Below, in pieces: positions 23,501 to 30,950 of a stretch of DNA of 31,478 nt. A program made the translations under genes and the position numbers. The notes beneath the pieces were generated by a model. The model saw only the letters and a program-made list of their open reading frames with translations. It had not been told where the DNA came from and ran no database searches. The stretch lies in assembly GCA_002887195.1 (NCBI GenBank), contig PJAB01000268.1:1-31478 (forward strand). The letters run 5' to 3'. The first letter of the stretch is position 1. Each line of letters opens with the position of its first letter. This DNA comes from Chrysochromulina parva (taxonomy: Eukaryota; Haptophyta; Prymnesiales; Chrysochromulinaceae).

Positions 23501-25955
23501 CCAGTGCTGCTCCCGAAAGCTTTGCCTCCAGCCGCGCAGCCTCGTCCGCCGTAGCTCGGGCAGCCTTGTCTGCCGCCACCCTCTGCGCCTCCGCCGCCTC
23601 CGCCGCTGCCAACACCTGCTGCTGCTGTAACCTAGCCTGCTCGCGACTTGCCGCCGCCGCTGCTGCTGCTGCCGCCTTCGCTGCCGCTGCCGCCTCAGCT
23701 GCCGCTGCCACCTCAGCCGCCGCTGCCGCCCCGGCTGTCATGAGTGTTTGGGAAGGCGAAGGACTCATGACAGCGGCGGCGGCATGGGCCTTGAGCTTCC
23801 CAAGCAGTCCGTCCACAGCTTTGGGCATCGGCGCACCGAGGGATGGGGCGCGCGCGGCCGCCTCTGAGCGGATGAGATCTGCGATGGATTTCAGAGGCGA
23901 AGAAGGGTTCTGCTGCGGCGGCGAAGAAGGCGGCGAAGAAGAAGAAGAAGAAGAAGGCTGCTGCTGCCGCGACGACGAGGAGAACTCGCTGGGAGGTGGC
24001 GGCGCCACCACCAGCGACCTGAATCCCGTCGTCTCCTCGGGCACAACGGCCGCGGCCGCCTCGGCCTCCGCTGCCGCGAGCTTGGCAGCGCGTGCGCGCT
24101 CCTTGTCCTCCTGCATCGCAGCGGCTGCAAGCTTGCGCTTCGTGGCGGCGGCTTGCGCGCGCAACTGGCGCACGTGCTCGCGCTTCGCGTTGCCGCGGGC
24201 GACGGACTGCAGCTTGACGACAGCCGCATGGCGCGCGGCCAACGTGAGCTCCTCGATGGAGAGCGAAGAGAGCTCCTCGAGCGCCATCTTGGTCACCAGC
24301 CGGTCCGAGGCCGGTTCGTTCTCAGATAGGCGACCGGCTGCCATGAGTGCCTCAACCGCATCCCAGCTCCCTGAGCGGATCAGGTGGCGACTGCCCGCAT
24401 GTAACAGCGTTCGAGTTTTGAGGGCCTTGGCCCTGGCGGCGACGCCGCCCTTGGTGACCCCGCCCTTGGTGACTCCGTGGCCTTTGCGCGGGGTCGGGCC
24501 CTGCGCGCGGCGAGGGGTGCCTTTGCGCGGTGAGCCGCCCACGCCTCCCCGGCGCGGCGTGCCTTTGGTCGGGCTTGCGCCAAGCACCGCCGCCCCCTTT
24601 CGCGGCGTGCCCTTGATGGGTGTCGCGAGGCCCCCTCGGCGCGGCGTGCCCTTGATGGGTGTCGCGAGCCCCCCTCGGCGCGGCGTGCCGCCCTTGGGCG
24701 CCGCCTTGGGCGTCATCTTGGGCGTCGACGTGAGCCCGGTCGAGTCGAATCCCTGCGTCGCCGGCTTGCCATTCGCCTTGGGCTTTCCCTTGGGTAGCTT
24801 TCCCTTGGCCTTCAGTTTCTTGCGTTCTATGCGGCCGCGCAGCACCTTTCCTATCGTGGTCGCCGCCCGCTCCAGCTTCGGGCGGCCGAGCGTCTGCGCG
24901 AGCTTTTCTGTCTTGGCCGCCGCCTGCTCGCGCGCAAGCCGCTCCGCATTCTGAGCCTTCCAGAACGCTCGATCCTCCTCCTGCGTCCGCGGTTGGCGCT
25001 TGGCTACGTAGTCGTCGGTCCCGGCGACCTGCACCTCGCCACGCGTCACCTTGAGGATCGCTCGGGTCGATCTGCCGCGTGCGAGTGCCTGCAGCCGCAC
25101 GACCGCTTTCTGCTTCTGCTTCTCCTTGAGCTCCGCATGCAGCTGCTCCGCAGTCGTGGGGAAACGATACCCCTTCTTACCCTTGCCGTGCTTTGGGGGT
25201 GGCTTCGCTGCGCGCTGTTTCGCAGCGCGCCTCTGCAGCTCCGCTCTTCCCTGCTTCGTCACTGCAAGCTTGCGCAACGATCTGCCGCGAGCCAGCGCCT
25301 GCAGCTTCGTCGCCGACCGTGCACGTGCGAGCTCAGACGCCTGCGCTGAATCTGTGGCGGGCCTGGCGGCGCGCGCTTCGACAGCGGAGCGGACGGCGGC
25401 GGCAGAAGGCTCGGCGGCTCGAGCCGCCGCCGCCAAGGACGCAGCATACGCTGCGCTCGCCTCCGCTGGATTTTGCGGCTTCACTGGTCCGCGGCCGATT
25501 CTCTTCGGCGGCGGCTGCGGCGGGGACGGCGGCGACCCCTCTGGAGACGACGGCGGCTCAAAGGTGAAGGCCGCGCAGGCAGCAGCAAAAATGTCACCGC
25601 CCGTTGCCTGCTCCGCACCGACGTGCTCAAAGGACATGGCGGGCGACAAGGAGGGCGAGCGCTGTTTCCATTTGCTCGTCCGGCGCTGCAGCACGGGCGA
25701 GCGGGGCTGAGACTGCGTTCGGCTCAGATCCGTGCCGATAAGCGGAGGCTTCGGCGCCTCGATAAGCATGGGCGAGCGGGGCCTTGGCTTCATGCTGCTG
25801 GCCTGCAACTCTGAGGCGGCCGCCTCTTGCATGCTGGGCACAGAGTGATCCGGCCAAGAATTGCCATTGCAAAGCAGAAGCAAGTTGACTTGCCGCCGAA
25901 TTGGGCGATTTCCGAACACGAATCCACACAGGGCTGTCGAGGTCATTCGCACCAT
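17595..25955 (-). CDS. Giant IQ-motif/EF-hand protein with divergent C-terminal kinesin motor
   Basis: 2786 residues in one uninterrupted frame from the ATG at 25955 (another ATG at 25832 would drop 41 residues). About nine IQ-like calmodulin-binding motifs occur near residues 217, 287, 366, 579, 959, 982, 1412, 1432 and 1456. A basic TPRRGG/TPRKG repeat region lies at ~420-492, Ala-rich helix at ~700-900, two canonical EF-hand loops at 1057-1068 and 1093-1104, and an AEKAA charged helix at ~1110-1190. A Ser/Pro/Ala-rich linker leads to a kinesin motor at ~2180-2555: P-loop GAPGTGKT (2263-2270), switch I SSRS (2391-2394), switch II DLGAAE (2427-2432), then NTSLSALNTCINALAE and YRDSKLTWLLRDALGG (from 2493). 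In kinesins switch II is DLAGSE; here the conserved Gly is Ala, so ATPase activity is doubtful. Calcium/calmodulin-regulated microtubule binding is inferred. Confidence 0.85.
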   Translation of the reverse strand: MVRMTSTALCGFVFGNRPIRRQVNLLLLCNGNSWPDHSVPSMQEAAASELQASSMKPRPRSPMLIEAPKPPLIGTDLSRTQSQPRSPVLQRRTSKWKQRSPSLSPAMSFEHVGAEQATGGDIFAAACAAFTFEPPSSPEGSPPSPPQPPPKRIGRGPVKPQNPAEASAAYAASLAAAARAAEPSAAAVRSAVEARAARPATDSAQASELARARSATKLQALARGRSLRKLAVTKQGRAELQRRAAKQRAAKPPPKHGKGKKGYRFPTTAEQLHAELKEKQKQKAVVRLQALARGRSTRAILKVTRGEVQVAGTDDYVAKRQPRTQEEDRAFWKAQNAERLAREQAAAKTEKLAQTLGRPKLERAATTIGKVLRGRIERKKLKAKGKLPKGKPKANGKPATQGFDSTGLTSTPKMTPKAAPKGGTPRRGGLATPIKGTPRRGGLATPIKGTPRKGAAVLGASPTKGTPRRGGVGGSPRKGTPRRAQGPTPRKGHGVTKGGVTKGGVAARAKALKTRTLLHAGSRHLIRSGSWDAVEALMAAGRLSENEPASDRLVTKMALEELSSLSIEELTLAARHAAVVKLQSVARGNAKREHVRQLRAQAAATKRKLAAAAMQEDKERARAAKLAAAEAEAAAAVVPEETTGFRSLVVAPPPPSEFSSSSRQQQPSSSSSSSPPSSPPQQNPSSPLKSIADLIRSEAAARAPSLGAPMPKAVDGLLGKLKAHAAAAVMSPSPSQTLMTAGAAAAAEVAAAAEAAAAAKAAAAAAAAASREQARLQQQQVLAAAEAAEAQRVAADKAARATADEAARLEAKLSGAALAKAERHEARQRAAEQAEAERRSADAAAEQAAAKASAERATVEAARYAAAEAAAAAKRHLHAQSSLDKITELSTDELAFATTGHAAERHVGRSPSPPRLKAVAASASPPLPVPLPAAAAALPVAMTSTERMIERACHGAATYIQSIYRRHLVLNTMHALNHLSTVIQAGYRGRRGRRRVYQLRKEQHRTKVAAGRPASRVVPVSTLPEVSAAHAHPLRQRLIKELDERKLRIVDLFYSWDGDENGTVTLEEFEEAMDDFGLDPTTFDGRSFFGALDANHDGLVSYAELHQCMRKLPVAAEKAAAEKAAAEKAAAAKRAADEKAAAEKAAAEKAAAEKAAVEKAAAEKAKAAKAAQDAKAAQDAEASREAARRFAAEQEALEAAAARERQELEAEFALEERLQADAIRDAMQTAAVLRGGTTWGKAASLGGLLGKVGAALKADEQRLAAVAGPFALLSEGMPPPAASSPPPAASSKRASAASPIPMPKARDPIGSEIDALAQRRLESQRASAVHAIPTRTLVGTTPRAAAPPSVLSHRLRQPHGALLQQVEPPSPAKPPVASRTAASKPLLLQNSVQREIDRALAVGQERHAIRIQAAMRRRIVMRTMGVVKSVCVLLQSAARARLARKHVHNHPKRLAVLRIQALVRGKLMRRRLGHVFHELHKHRQVMIIRDALIAARINNRKRLITAAVHEHFPDCLHRRADMLVDALRVNLRNKRSREALKAVHAKIEEMRAERAASRALLSEGYDWRAALRNVKVWEEGEQQIVVAEKIGGFVSPEKIGGFVSPEKAKAAAVVEIASSLGKGGSAVPSSAVPSSAVPSSATPCSATPSSAVPGSTIKGEAKLFEKDGERPLRSLRFSGDLTTAMTTAMSSKANPTVSPLGIRKWGTAAVDVTGAGSADSFVTSCEGDGSLRSVSLHSPIGRTRVERHSWHGTSHPSSRPSSRPATSSRPSSTRRARFSLGRDGKVLEEMIQLPERAESPTKDRRAESPQPRCPRSPDRSGAEDADEIDEIDEIDELSPDGVLTAASVRLSKRSAGGHSPRFRPTKAEAEPASVGVSPFALPLKMPPMPNKGRAEGSLTQGITKGMLSSCANSPSRASSPSRALGSPSRALGSPSRALGSPSRARSPSLTPPRGSLPKPAKPATGTSAGTGGRIGAPWPTVQASAPRAPTPRGGAHPPRAPPSIAMSAAVSAATSCAASVMPSGGAREPTVGLERRSIEGVSRPRDPQAIKGNQGQSRDPQAERLMRLKEAKEQKPGFLDWLCSGARATVDPLVGPLALPPPAEKPPSENGVQRMIKRSACGAQQGLVDATRLLGRTATGLVQHASSAATLLVDDLDRHTLHRPKGPSRSSADGLLVRQRAPRVFARLQPTHESSVSSQESRLSHSDRVVKVAAEYAHMAPLSFVLDGVLGPTSDQAAAYASLCAEATEGLLRGESATLIAFGAPGTGKTHTLFGPTSHLSNAANTSAWQEWGLLPRASHHLFTRASAVGGVEGLFGLGATVTCTFLEVTDDAIYDLLGKNGRPLRLRESAKLGVHVPEATQRLVEWEEDVMRALLIGLQNRADAGHRTPSSRSGAGGGAHAIFTLTVSVRVGASGEMQHSSLQLVDLGAAEAHRPGSGSGTGSGGTGGTVGKPPANTSLSALNTCINALAESTAFSSTLPSTTNPNPQGVPYRDSKLTWLLRDALGGDAIGAARPMQTIFVACCGAEPGKLPHSINSLRFAQRCRQARVWVADASPAPPSTPPLALQQRSPAADVVSPGASSVATSPPDTAASPPDSAAYGLATPPRSAAKRMRDAEIGGGGISHFLRSTPPSHGADSREMTASSPGVMPSGAVYVSPFDEDVSSDEEGESPPTSPPKPMHLRSAEHKTTSGADPVDNLPSSHAAEAAVLREKLATVQAQQMGSERPTVRSMIEATLAAEAAESATPLGGEGFVALQSAHAHMVLLEARLAELATAPPAVPLREI
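20125..20203. repeat. 21-bp coding tandem repeat
   Basis: Three full units and a partial fourth of GCACGGCTGGGCGAGCCGAG(G) encode repeated SPSRALG in the linker of the kinesin-like protein. Confidence 0.9.
20449..20480. repeat. 9-bp coding tandem repeat (TCGTCGATC)n
   Basis: Encodes Glu-Ile-Asp repeats (EIDEIDEIDE) on the minus strand, an acidic patch in the linker of the kinesin-like protein. Confidence 0.85.
21001..21087. repeat. 15-bp coding tandem repeat
   Basis: Five complete copies and a degraded sixth of ACGGCGCTGCTCGGC and one-base variants; they encode AVPSS-type repeats in the kinesin-like protein. Confidence 0.9.
21136..21189. repeat. 27-bp exact coding duplication
   Basis: Two identical 27-bp units encode KIGGFVSPE twice in the kinesin-like protein. 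Exact identity suggests a recent duplication. Confidence 0.9.
23935..23956. repeat. GAA/TTC trinucleotide microsatellite
   Basis: Uninterrupted GAA run on the plus strand, read as Ser codons (TCT/TTC register giving Ser) within a Ser-rich part of the kinesin-like protein. Confidence 0.8.
24601..24689. repeat. 39-bp coding tandem repeat
   Basis: Two near-identical units (24601-24639 and 24640-24678) and a partial third encode the TPRRGGLATPIKG repeats of the kinesin-like protein, a basic segment likely to bind microtubules or nucleic acid by charge. Confidence 0.9.
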
Positions 25956-26025
25956 GTTTACACTTCCGTACCTCCTATCGGATAGTCACAGCGCGGAATA
26001 GTCCGCTCCCGAGTTTACCGGGCAA
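25956..26025. promoter_or_regulatory. 70-bp head-to-head promoter region
   Basis: The start codons of the kinesin-like gene (minus) and ARM-repeat gene (plus) are 70 bp apart, so both promoters and both leaders must fit here or reach into the coding regions. The gap contains GCGGA-ATAG-TCCGC (25993-26006), a perfect 5-bp inverted repeat, and CCCG/CGGG arms at 26008-26011 and 26019-26022. I see no TATA box. Confidence 0.6.
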
Positions 26026-27350
26026 ATGCTGACCGCCATTTTGGACGCCTTCGACGCCTTCGGTAGTGCGTCGGGCCCTCGCGACGAGGACGTGCTCGTC
26101 GGCTATGCGCACACGCTCTCCGCGTCCGCGCCACTCGAGCTCAAGGACCTCGAGCAGACGGCGCGGGCGCTCAACCTGTACACCAATGTCGGTGACGCCG
26201 AGGGCCAGACGCAGGCGTGCGACGCGCTGTGCGAGCGCGTGCGCGCCGGAGTCGGCGGCCTCGCTGGCCGTGCCGTCATCGACCAGGGTACGCTGCCATC
26301 CATCATCGTCATCCTGCAGGGCGGGCGCGAGGAGCCGTGCCGTGCCGCGGCAGCACTGCTCAGCGAGATATGCAGCGCAGGCGGCGAGCAGCGGCGTGCG
26401 GTCGTGCGCAGCGGCGCGCTGCGGCCGCTCGTGCCGCTGCTGCGCAAATCGCACGAGCCGCGCCTGCTGCGCGAGGGCGCACGCGTGCTCTCCGCGCTCG
26501 CTGCCGAGCCGCTGGCGCTGTCGCCTCTGCTACGCGAAGGCGCGCCGCGAGCCCTCAAGCACCTGTGCCGCTCTCAGGCACTGCAAGCGCACGCGGACGC
26601 GGTGGTGGCCCTTGGGCGGCTCGCGCGCGCGGACGCCTCGCTGCTCGGGGAGGGCGGCCTGCCGCGCGTCTTTTGCTCCGTCGCGTCCAGCTCGGTGCTC
26701 GAGGCACGCGCGGCGGCGGCGGCGGAGCTGCGACTGCTGCTGATGCGCCCGACACGGCGCGGCGCGATGCTCGCGGCCGGGTGCGTGAGCGTGCTACTGC
26801 AGTGCTGCGACAGCATGAATGAGACGCTCAAGCTCTCCGCGCTGCAAGGGCTCGCGCTGCTGCTCAGCGGCGCGGGGCTGGCACACGCCGAGCGCAGCGC
26901 CGCCTCCCCCATCGAGTGTCATGCCGAGGAGGCGGCCGCGGCCGAGGCACGCGTCATAGCGACGCAGCAGCTCGAGCTCTCAGGGCTGCAGATCCTCGTG
27001 GGGCTCGCGCGCGACTCCACGATGGGGCGCGTCGTCGAGGACGTGATGCGACTGCTCGAGCTCCTCTCGCGCGATCCTCTCAACCAGCCCTTCCTCGAGC
27101 AAGCGAAGACGATGGCCCTGCTCGTCCGCCTAAGCGAAGCGGAGGGGCGCACAGCGGAGGCGAGGGCAGCGGAGGGGCGGCGGCCGAGGATCGGAGGAGG
27201 GCTCGACGGGAGCGGCATTCACATTCACAGCGGCATTCACAGCGGCATTCACATTCACAGCGGAGGTGGGCTCGACGAGGCCTCGCAGGGAGATGGCTCC
27301 ATCGAGAGCGCTTCGCCCGCCCTCTCCCAAGGCCAGCGGCAATGGCGCTC

Positions 27351-27407
<57 letters not shown>

Positions 27408-30400
27408 GGCGACGCAGCAGCTCGAGCGCGCGGCGCGTGAGGTCGCCGCACAAGCGACCGAGCAGATCGGCAAGCTAGGTCAACTGCTCCGGGGAGCCAG
27501 CGGCATTCACATTCACAGCGGCCGCTCGTCCTCGCCCGAGCGGCGCGCTCGGGATTCACGTGGCCTGAGCGATGTGAGCGATGTGGACGCTGCCCTCGAC
27601 GGAGGGTCGCCGATGCGACTTGGCTATGATGGGGGCAGCGGCGGCAGCGGCGGCGGCGGCGGCGGTGGCGGCGGCTCGGCGCTCGTTGCGCGGGGCGAAA
27701 GCGGCTCGCTGGACGCGCGGAGCGCCGTACTAAGCGCCGAGCTGAGCGCGGAGGCGTTACCATACCTCGAGGCGGGCGCGCCATCGGACCAGCGCTTTGG
27801 TGCGCAGCTGCCGACGGCGCAAGCGATCCGGCTGCTCGTCGCACGTGCCACCTCCAACATGCTCAGCTCGCCAACGGCGCAGCTCGGATTCGTCAACGCC
27901 GGCGGCATCCCGACCCTGCTTGCCATGGCGGGCGAGCCCGGCACGGCGCCTGGCACGGCGCCCAGGCTGCGTGGCGAGGTCGCCAAGTCACTCGCGCTGC
28001 TCGCACACGCGCCCGAGCACAAGGTCGCGCTGTACCGCCATCGCGCTCTGCCCGTGCTGCTCGAAGTGCTCGAGACGGCGCTGATCGAGACCGACGAGCG
28101 TACCGTGCGGCATTCACACCTCATTCACACCGTGCGGCATGCCTCGTCTGCCCTCGGCTCCCTCTCGGCACTGCCTGAAGTGCAGCTCGAGCTCGCGAGT
28201 ATGAGCGGTGCCATCACGTCGATCGTGCGCCTCTCGCGCTCTCGCGACCCCGACACGCAACGGCATGCGGCGCGCGCGATCGGCCGCCTGGCGGGCAATG
28301 CGCAGTGTCAGCGCCAGATTGGTAACGCAGGGGGGCTGCGCCCGCTCATCAAGTGCGGCTACTCGAGATCGACCGAGATGCAGCTGCTCGTGGTGCGCGC
28401 GGTCGCCAACCTCGCGCTCGACCCCGAGCTCAGCGCGTTGCTCGAGAACGAAGGCGGCAATCAGCTGCTGAACACGCTGCTGCGTGCGGCATCGTCGGAG
28501 GTGGTGCACTGGGCGCGTGTGGCCCAGGGCAACCTCGAGGCCGCCTCGGCGCTCGGCCCTCTCATCCGGCATTGTCCGGAGGATAATGCGGTCGAGCCCG
28601 TCGACATGATGACCATGTCGGCGCTCGTGTCGCACCTGCGCGTCACCCCGGCTGATGGACGCGTCGGCAGCTCGGTGCGACGGCTGAGCGCCGGAGCGAT
28701 CGCCAACCTGCTCGTGTCGGCGCACAACCAGCGGCTGCTGCTCGACTGTAACGGCGTCAAGCCGCTCGTGTCGCTCGCTCAGGAGGCCGTGGAGCCGGAG
28801 CTGCAGGTCCAATGCATGCGCGCCGTCGCCAACTTGGCCGTGACCCCCGAGTACCGGACCAACCTGCTGCAGGCGCGCGCGCTGCCGCTCATCGTGCAAA
28901 CCCTCCGAGGCGCGCAGCTGCACGAAGGGGGCACGCATACCTTTGCGCTGCTCTCGCACGCCGCGCGCGCGTTGGGCAACATGAGCGCCGACGGCGACGT
29001 GGCTGCGGCGATCCAACACAAGGCGGCGGCCGAGGGCGCGATCGCGGTGCTCCTGCCCCTCCTCAAGAGCACGCGCGAGCACCTGCAGGACTGTGGGAAA
29101 GCCGAAAGCGAGCACCGCGCCAAGATCGCCGACCGGGTGGCCGGACTGGACGAGCTGCTCCGAGAGACGACGCGCGCGCTCGCCAAGCTCGCACCCCTCA
29201 AGGCGAACCAGCGCCCAATGGTCGAGTCGGACACGCTTCATCTCGTGATCGAGATGCTCTCGGCGGAGTTTGGCCGCGAGGGCGCCGCCTCGGGCGCCGT
29301 CTCGCTCGGCGTGAAGCAGGAGTGCCTCGAGCTGCTCGGCTGCCTCGCGGAGATGCCCGAGTGCCTCGCGCTCCTCATCTCGAACGGGGCAGTCCAGTCG
29401 CTCATCGCGCTGCTCCAAACGTCCGCCGTCGAGACGGAGACGGCCGCCGCCGAGCTGCTTGCCAAGCTCGCCCAGGTGAAGGAGTACCAGGCGCAGATCT
29501 CCGCGAGCGAGACGCTCCCGCTGCTCGTCGAGCTGCTGCACAGGCCCAACGCCGCGGCACAGCTCGCTGGGCTCCGCGCCCTCAATGAGCTCACCTTCGA
29601 CAACCACGGCTCGCAGCTCATCGCTCTCAAGGCCGGCGTGGTCGTGCCCTGCATCGAGCTCGCGCGCGCCGGCGACGCGACCGTTAACTCGAACGCTGCG
29701 ACGCTGCTCTGCCAGATGGTGCTGGCTGAGGCCGCTGATCGGTCGGCCGTCGCGAGCGGCTTTGGCGGCAAAGTGAAGCTCGGCTCCGAGGAGAGGCTGT
29801 CGATGTTCGCGGCCATGGCCATGAGCTCGAACACCGAGGCGCATTCGGTCGCCGCTATGGGGCTCGCCACGATGTGCAACGCCGCCGATGCGAATCTGCC
29901 AGCGATCGCGCGCACCGCTCTGAGCGCGCTCGTCCGCCTCGGGCGTGCGACGCAGCCCGACACGCAGGCGGCCGCACTCGACTCGATCGCCGTGCTGTCC
30001 GAGTTGCCGGACGTGCAGGTGGACCTGGTGCGCATGGGTGCGCTGCGGGTGCTGCTCGACCGCGCGGCGACGCCCGGAGCTCGCAACGCCGACATCCGCT
30101 CGCTCGCGTTCACGGCGCTCAAGCACATTGCGTCCAACGGCGCGAACATGAGCGCGCTGCGCAGCGCGGAAATACGGCATCGACTCAAAGGGCTCACGAC
30201 GACGATGCGAGAGGAGCCCGTGGTGCAGCGAGATCTCGAAGCGATTGAGCGCTCGATCCAAACCGTCTCGTCGCTGCTCGAGCTGCAGGGCAGGCAGCGG
30301 CCGCTGCGCGCAGGGGATGTGGCGGCGATGACCGAGTGCGTGCGCTCGGCGGGCGTCGACTCATCGATTGCGCGCGAGGTGGGGCACACGAGCGCCGCCG

Positions 30401-30777
30401 TGGGCGCGCACATGGCCAACGTCGACCTCTTCGTGGCCGAAGGCGGCATTGAGCTGCTCAACACGCTCGCTCGATCGCGCTCCATCGCTGTGCAGCTCGA
30501 GTGTGCGCAAGCTCTCGAAGCCTTTTGCCGGTCACGCGAGGTGCACCGCGCTCTGCATAAGCAAGGGGGCCTCGTGTCGCTCGTGCATCTCGCGCGCTCG
30601 CAGCAGCCCGAGCTTCAAACGCACGTGGCCACCGCCTTCAGCGTGCTCACCGACGAGCAGATGCCTCGGACGTGGCTCATCCAGTCGGGCTGCATGCCCC
30701 TGCTCTTTGCATACATTCGCAACGGCACGCCCGATGTGCGCTACCTCGCCGCACGCACCATCCTGTACATGCGCTGA
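26026..30777 (+). CDS. Large armadillo-repeat protein
   Basis: 1583 residues from the ATG at 26026, no visible intron. Two ARM-repeat superhelices are separated by a low-complexity insert. The first (~70-370) includes SGALRPLVPLLRKSHEPRLL; the insert (~380-560) has GIHIHSG repeats, an 18-residue poly-Gly and Ser/Gly stretches; the second (~600-1580) has many clear repeats such as GGLRPLIKCGYSRSTEMQLL, VKPLVSLAQEAVEPELQVQC, GAVQSLIALLQTSAVETETA and GGLVSLVHLARSQQPELQTH. ARM repeats make protein-binding scaffolds (beta-catenin, Vac8 and ciliary ARMC proteins). No enzymatic domain, signal peptide or F-box is seen. The closest subgroup cannot be named from sequence alone. Sharing a 70-bp promoter region with the kinesin-like gene suggests co-expression, which is inference. 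Confidence 0.85.
27211..27263. repeat. AGCGGCATTCAC minisatellite in the ARM gene
   Basis: Units of 18, 12 and 18 bp (AGCGGCATTCACATTCAC or the short form) encode SGIHIH and SGIH. A further 18-bp copy lies at 27499-27516, past the poly-Gly tract, encoding the same SGIHIH. Confidence 0.9.
27352..27405. repeat. (GGC)18 trinucleotide microsatellite
   Basis: Fifty-four bases of pure GGC encode poly-Gly in the insert of the ARM protein. It is the longest pure repeat in the window and a likely length polymorphism. Confidence 0.95.
28102..28140. repeat. 27-bp in-frame duplication inside an ARM repeat
   Basis: ACCGTGCGGCAT is present at 28102-28113 and 28129-28140, with two CATTCACACC-like units between. 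The result is TVRHSHLIHTVRHASSALGS where a single TVRHASSALGS would fit the ARM helix. Confidence 0.75.
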
Positions 30778-30950
30778 AAAACGCTGTACTGGTGGTGGAG
30801 ACGCCCGCCCACCGTCGGACACCCGCCGCCGGCAGCACACGGCAATCGCACGAGCGGTGGTCGCGTCCGTTTGCGAGCAATGTTGGTCTAAGGTTCAGAA
30901 AGTTAAGCACTTAACGCGGTTATGAGAGACGATGATCCGAATCCACTTAC
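30778..30950 (+). other. Downstream region of the ARM gene
   Basis: 173 bp after the ARM stop codon. No polyadenylation signal of the AATAAA type is seen. An inverted element GTTAAGCACTTAAC occurs at 30902-30915. Confidence 0.4.

Noticed and set aside
23335..24954. 539-codon plus-strand open frame opposite the kinesin-like gene
   Set aside because: Its Ala/Ser-rich composition mirrors the repeat and Ala-rich coding of the opposite strand; no domain is present.
17595..25955. Split of the kinesin-like frame into several separate genes
   Set aside because: The frame is uninterrupted for 8.36 kb in a single phase with no stop, so one gene is the simplest reading, although transcripts have not been seen.
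28114..30261. 715-codon open frame on the minus strand opposite the ARM gene
   Set aside because: It is rich in Arg, His, Glu and Gln with no domain, as expected when GC-rich codons of an ARM protein are read on the other strand.
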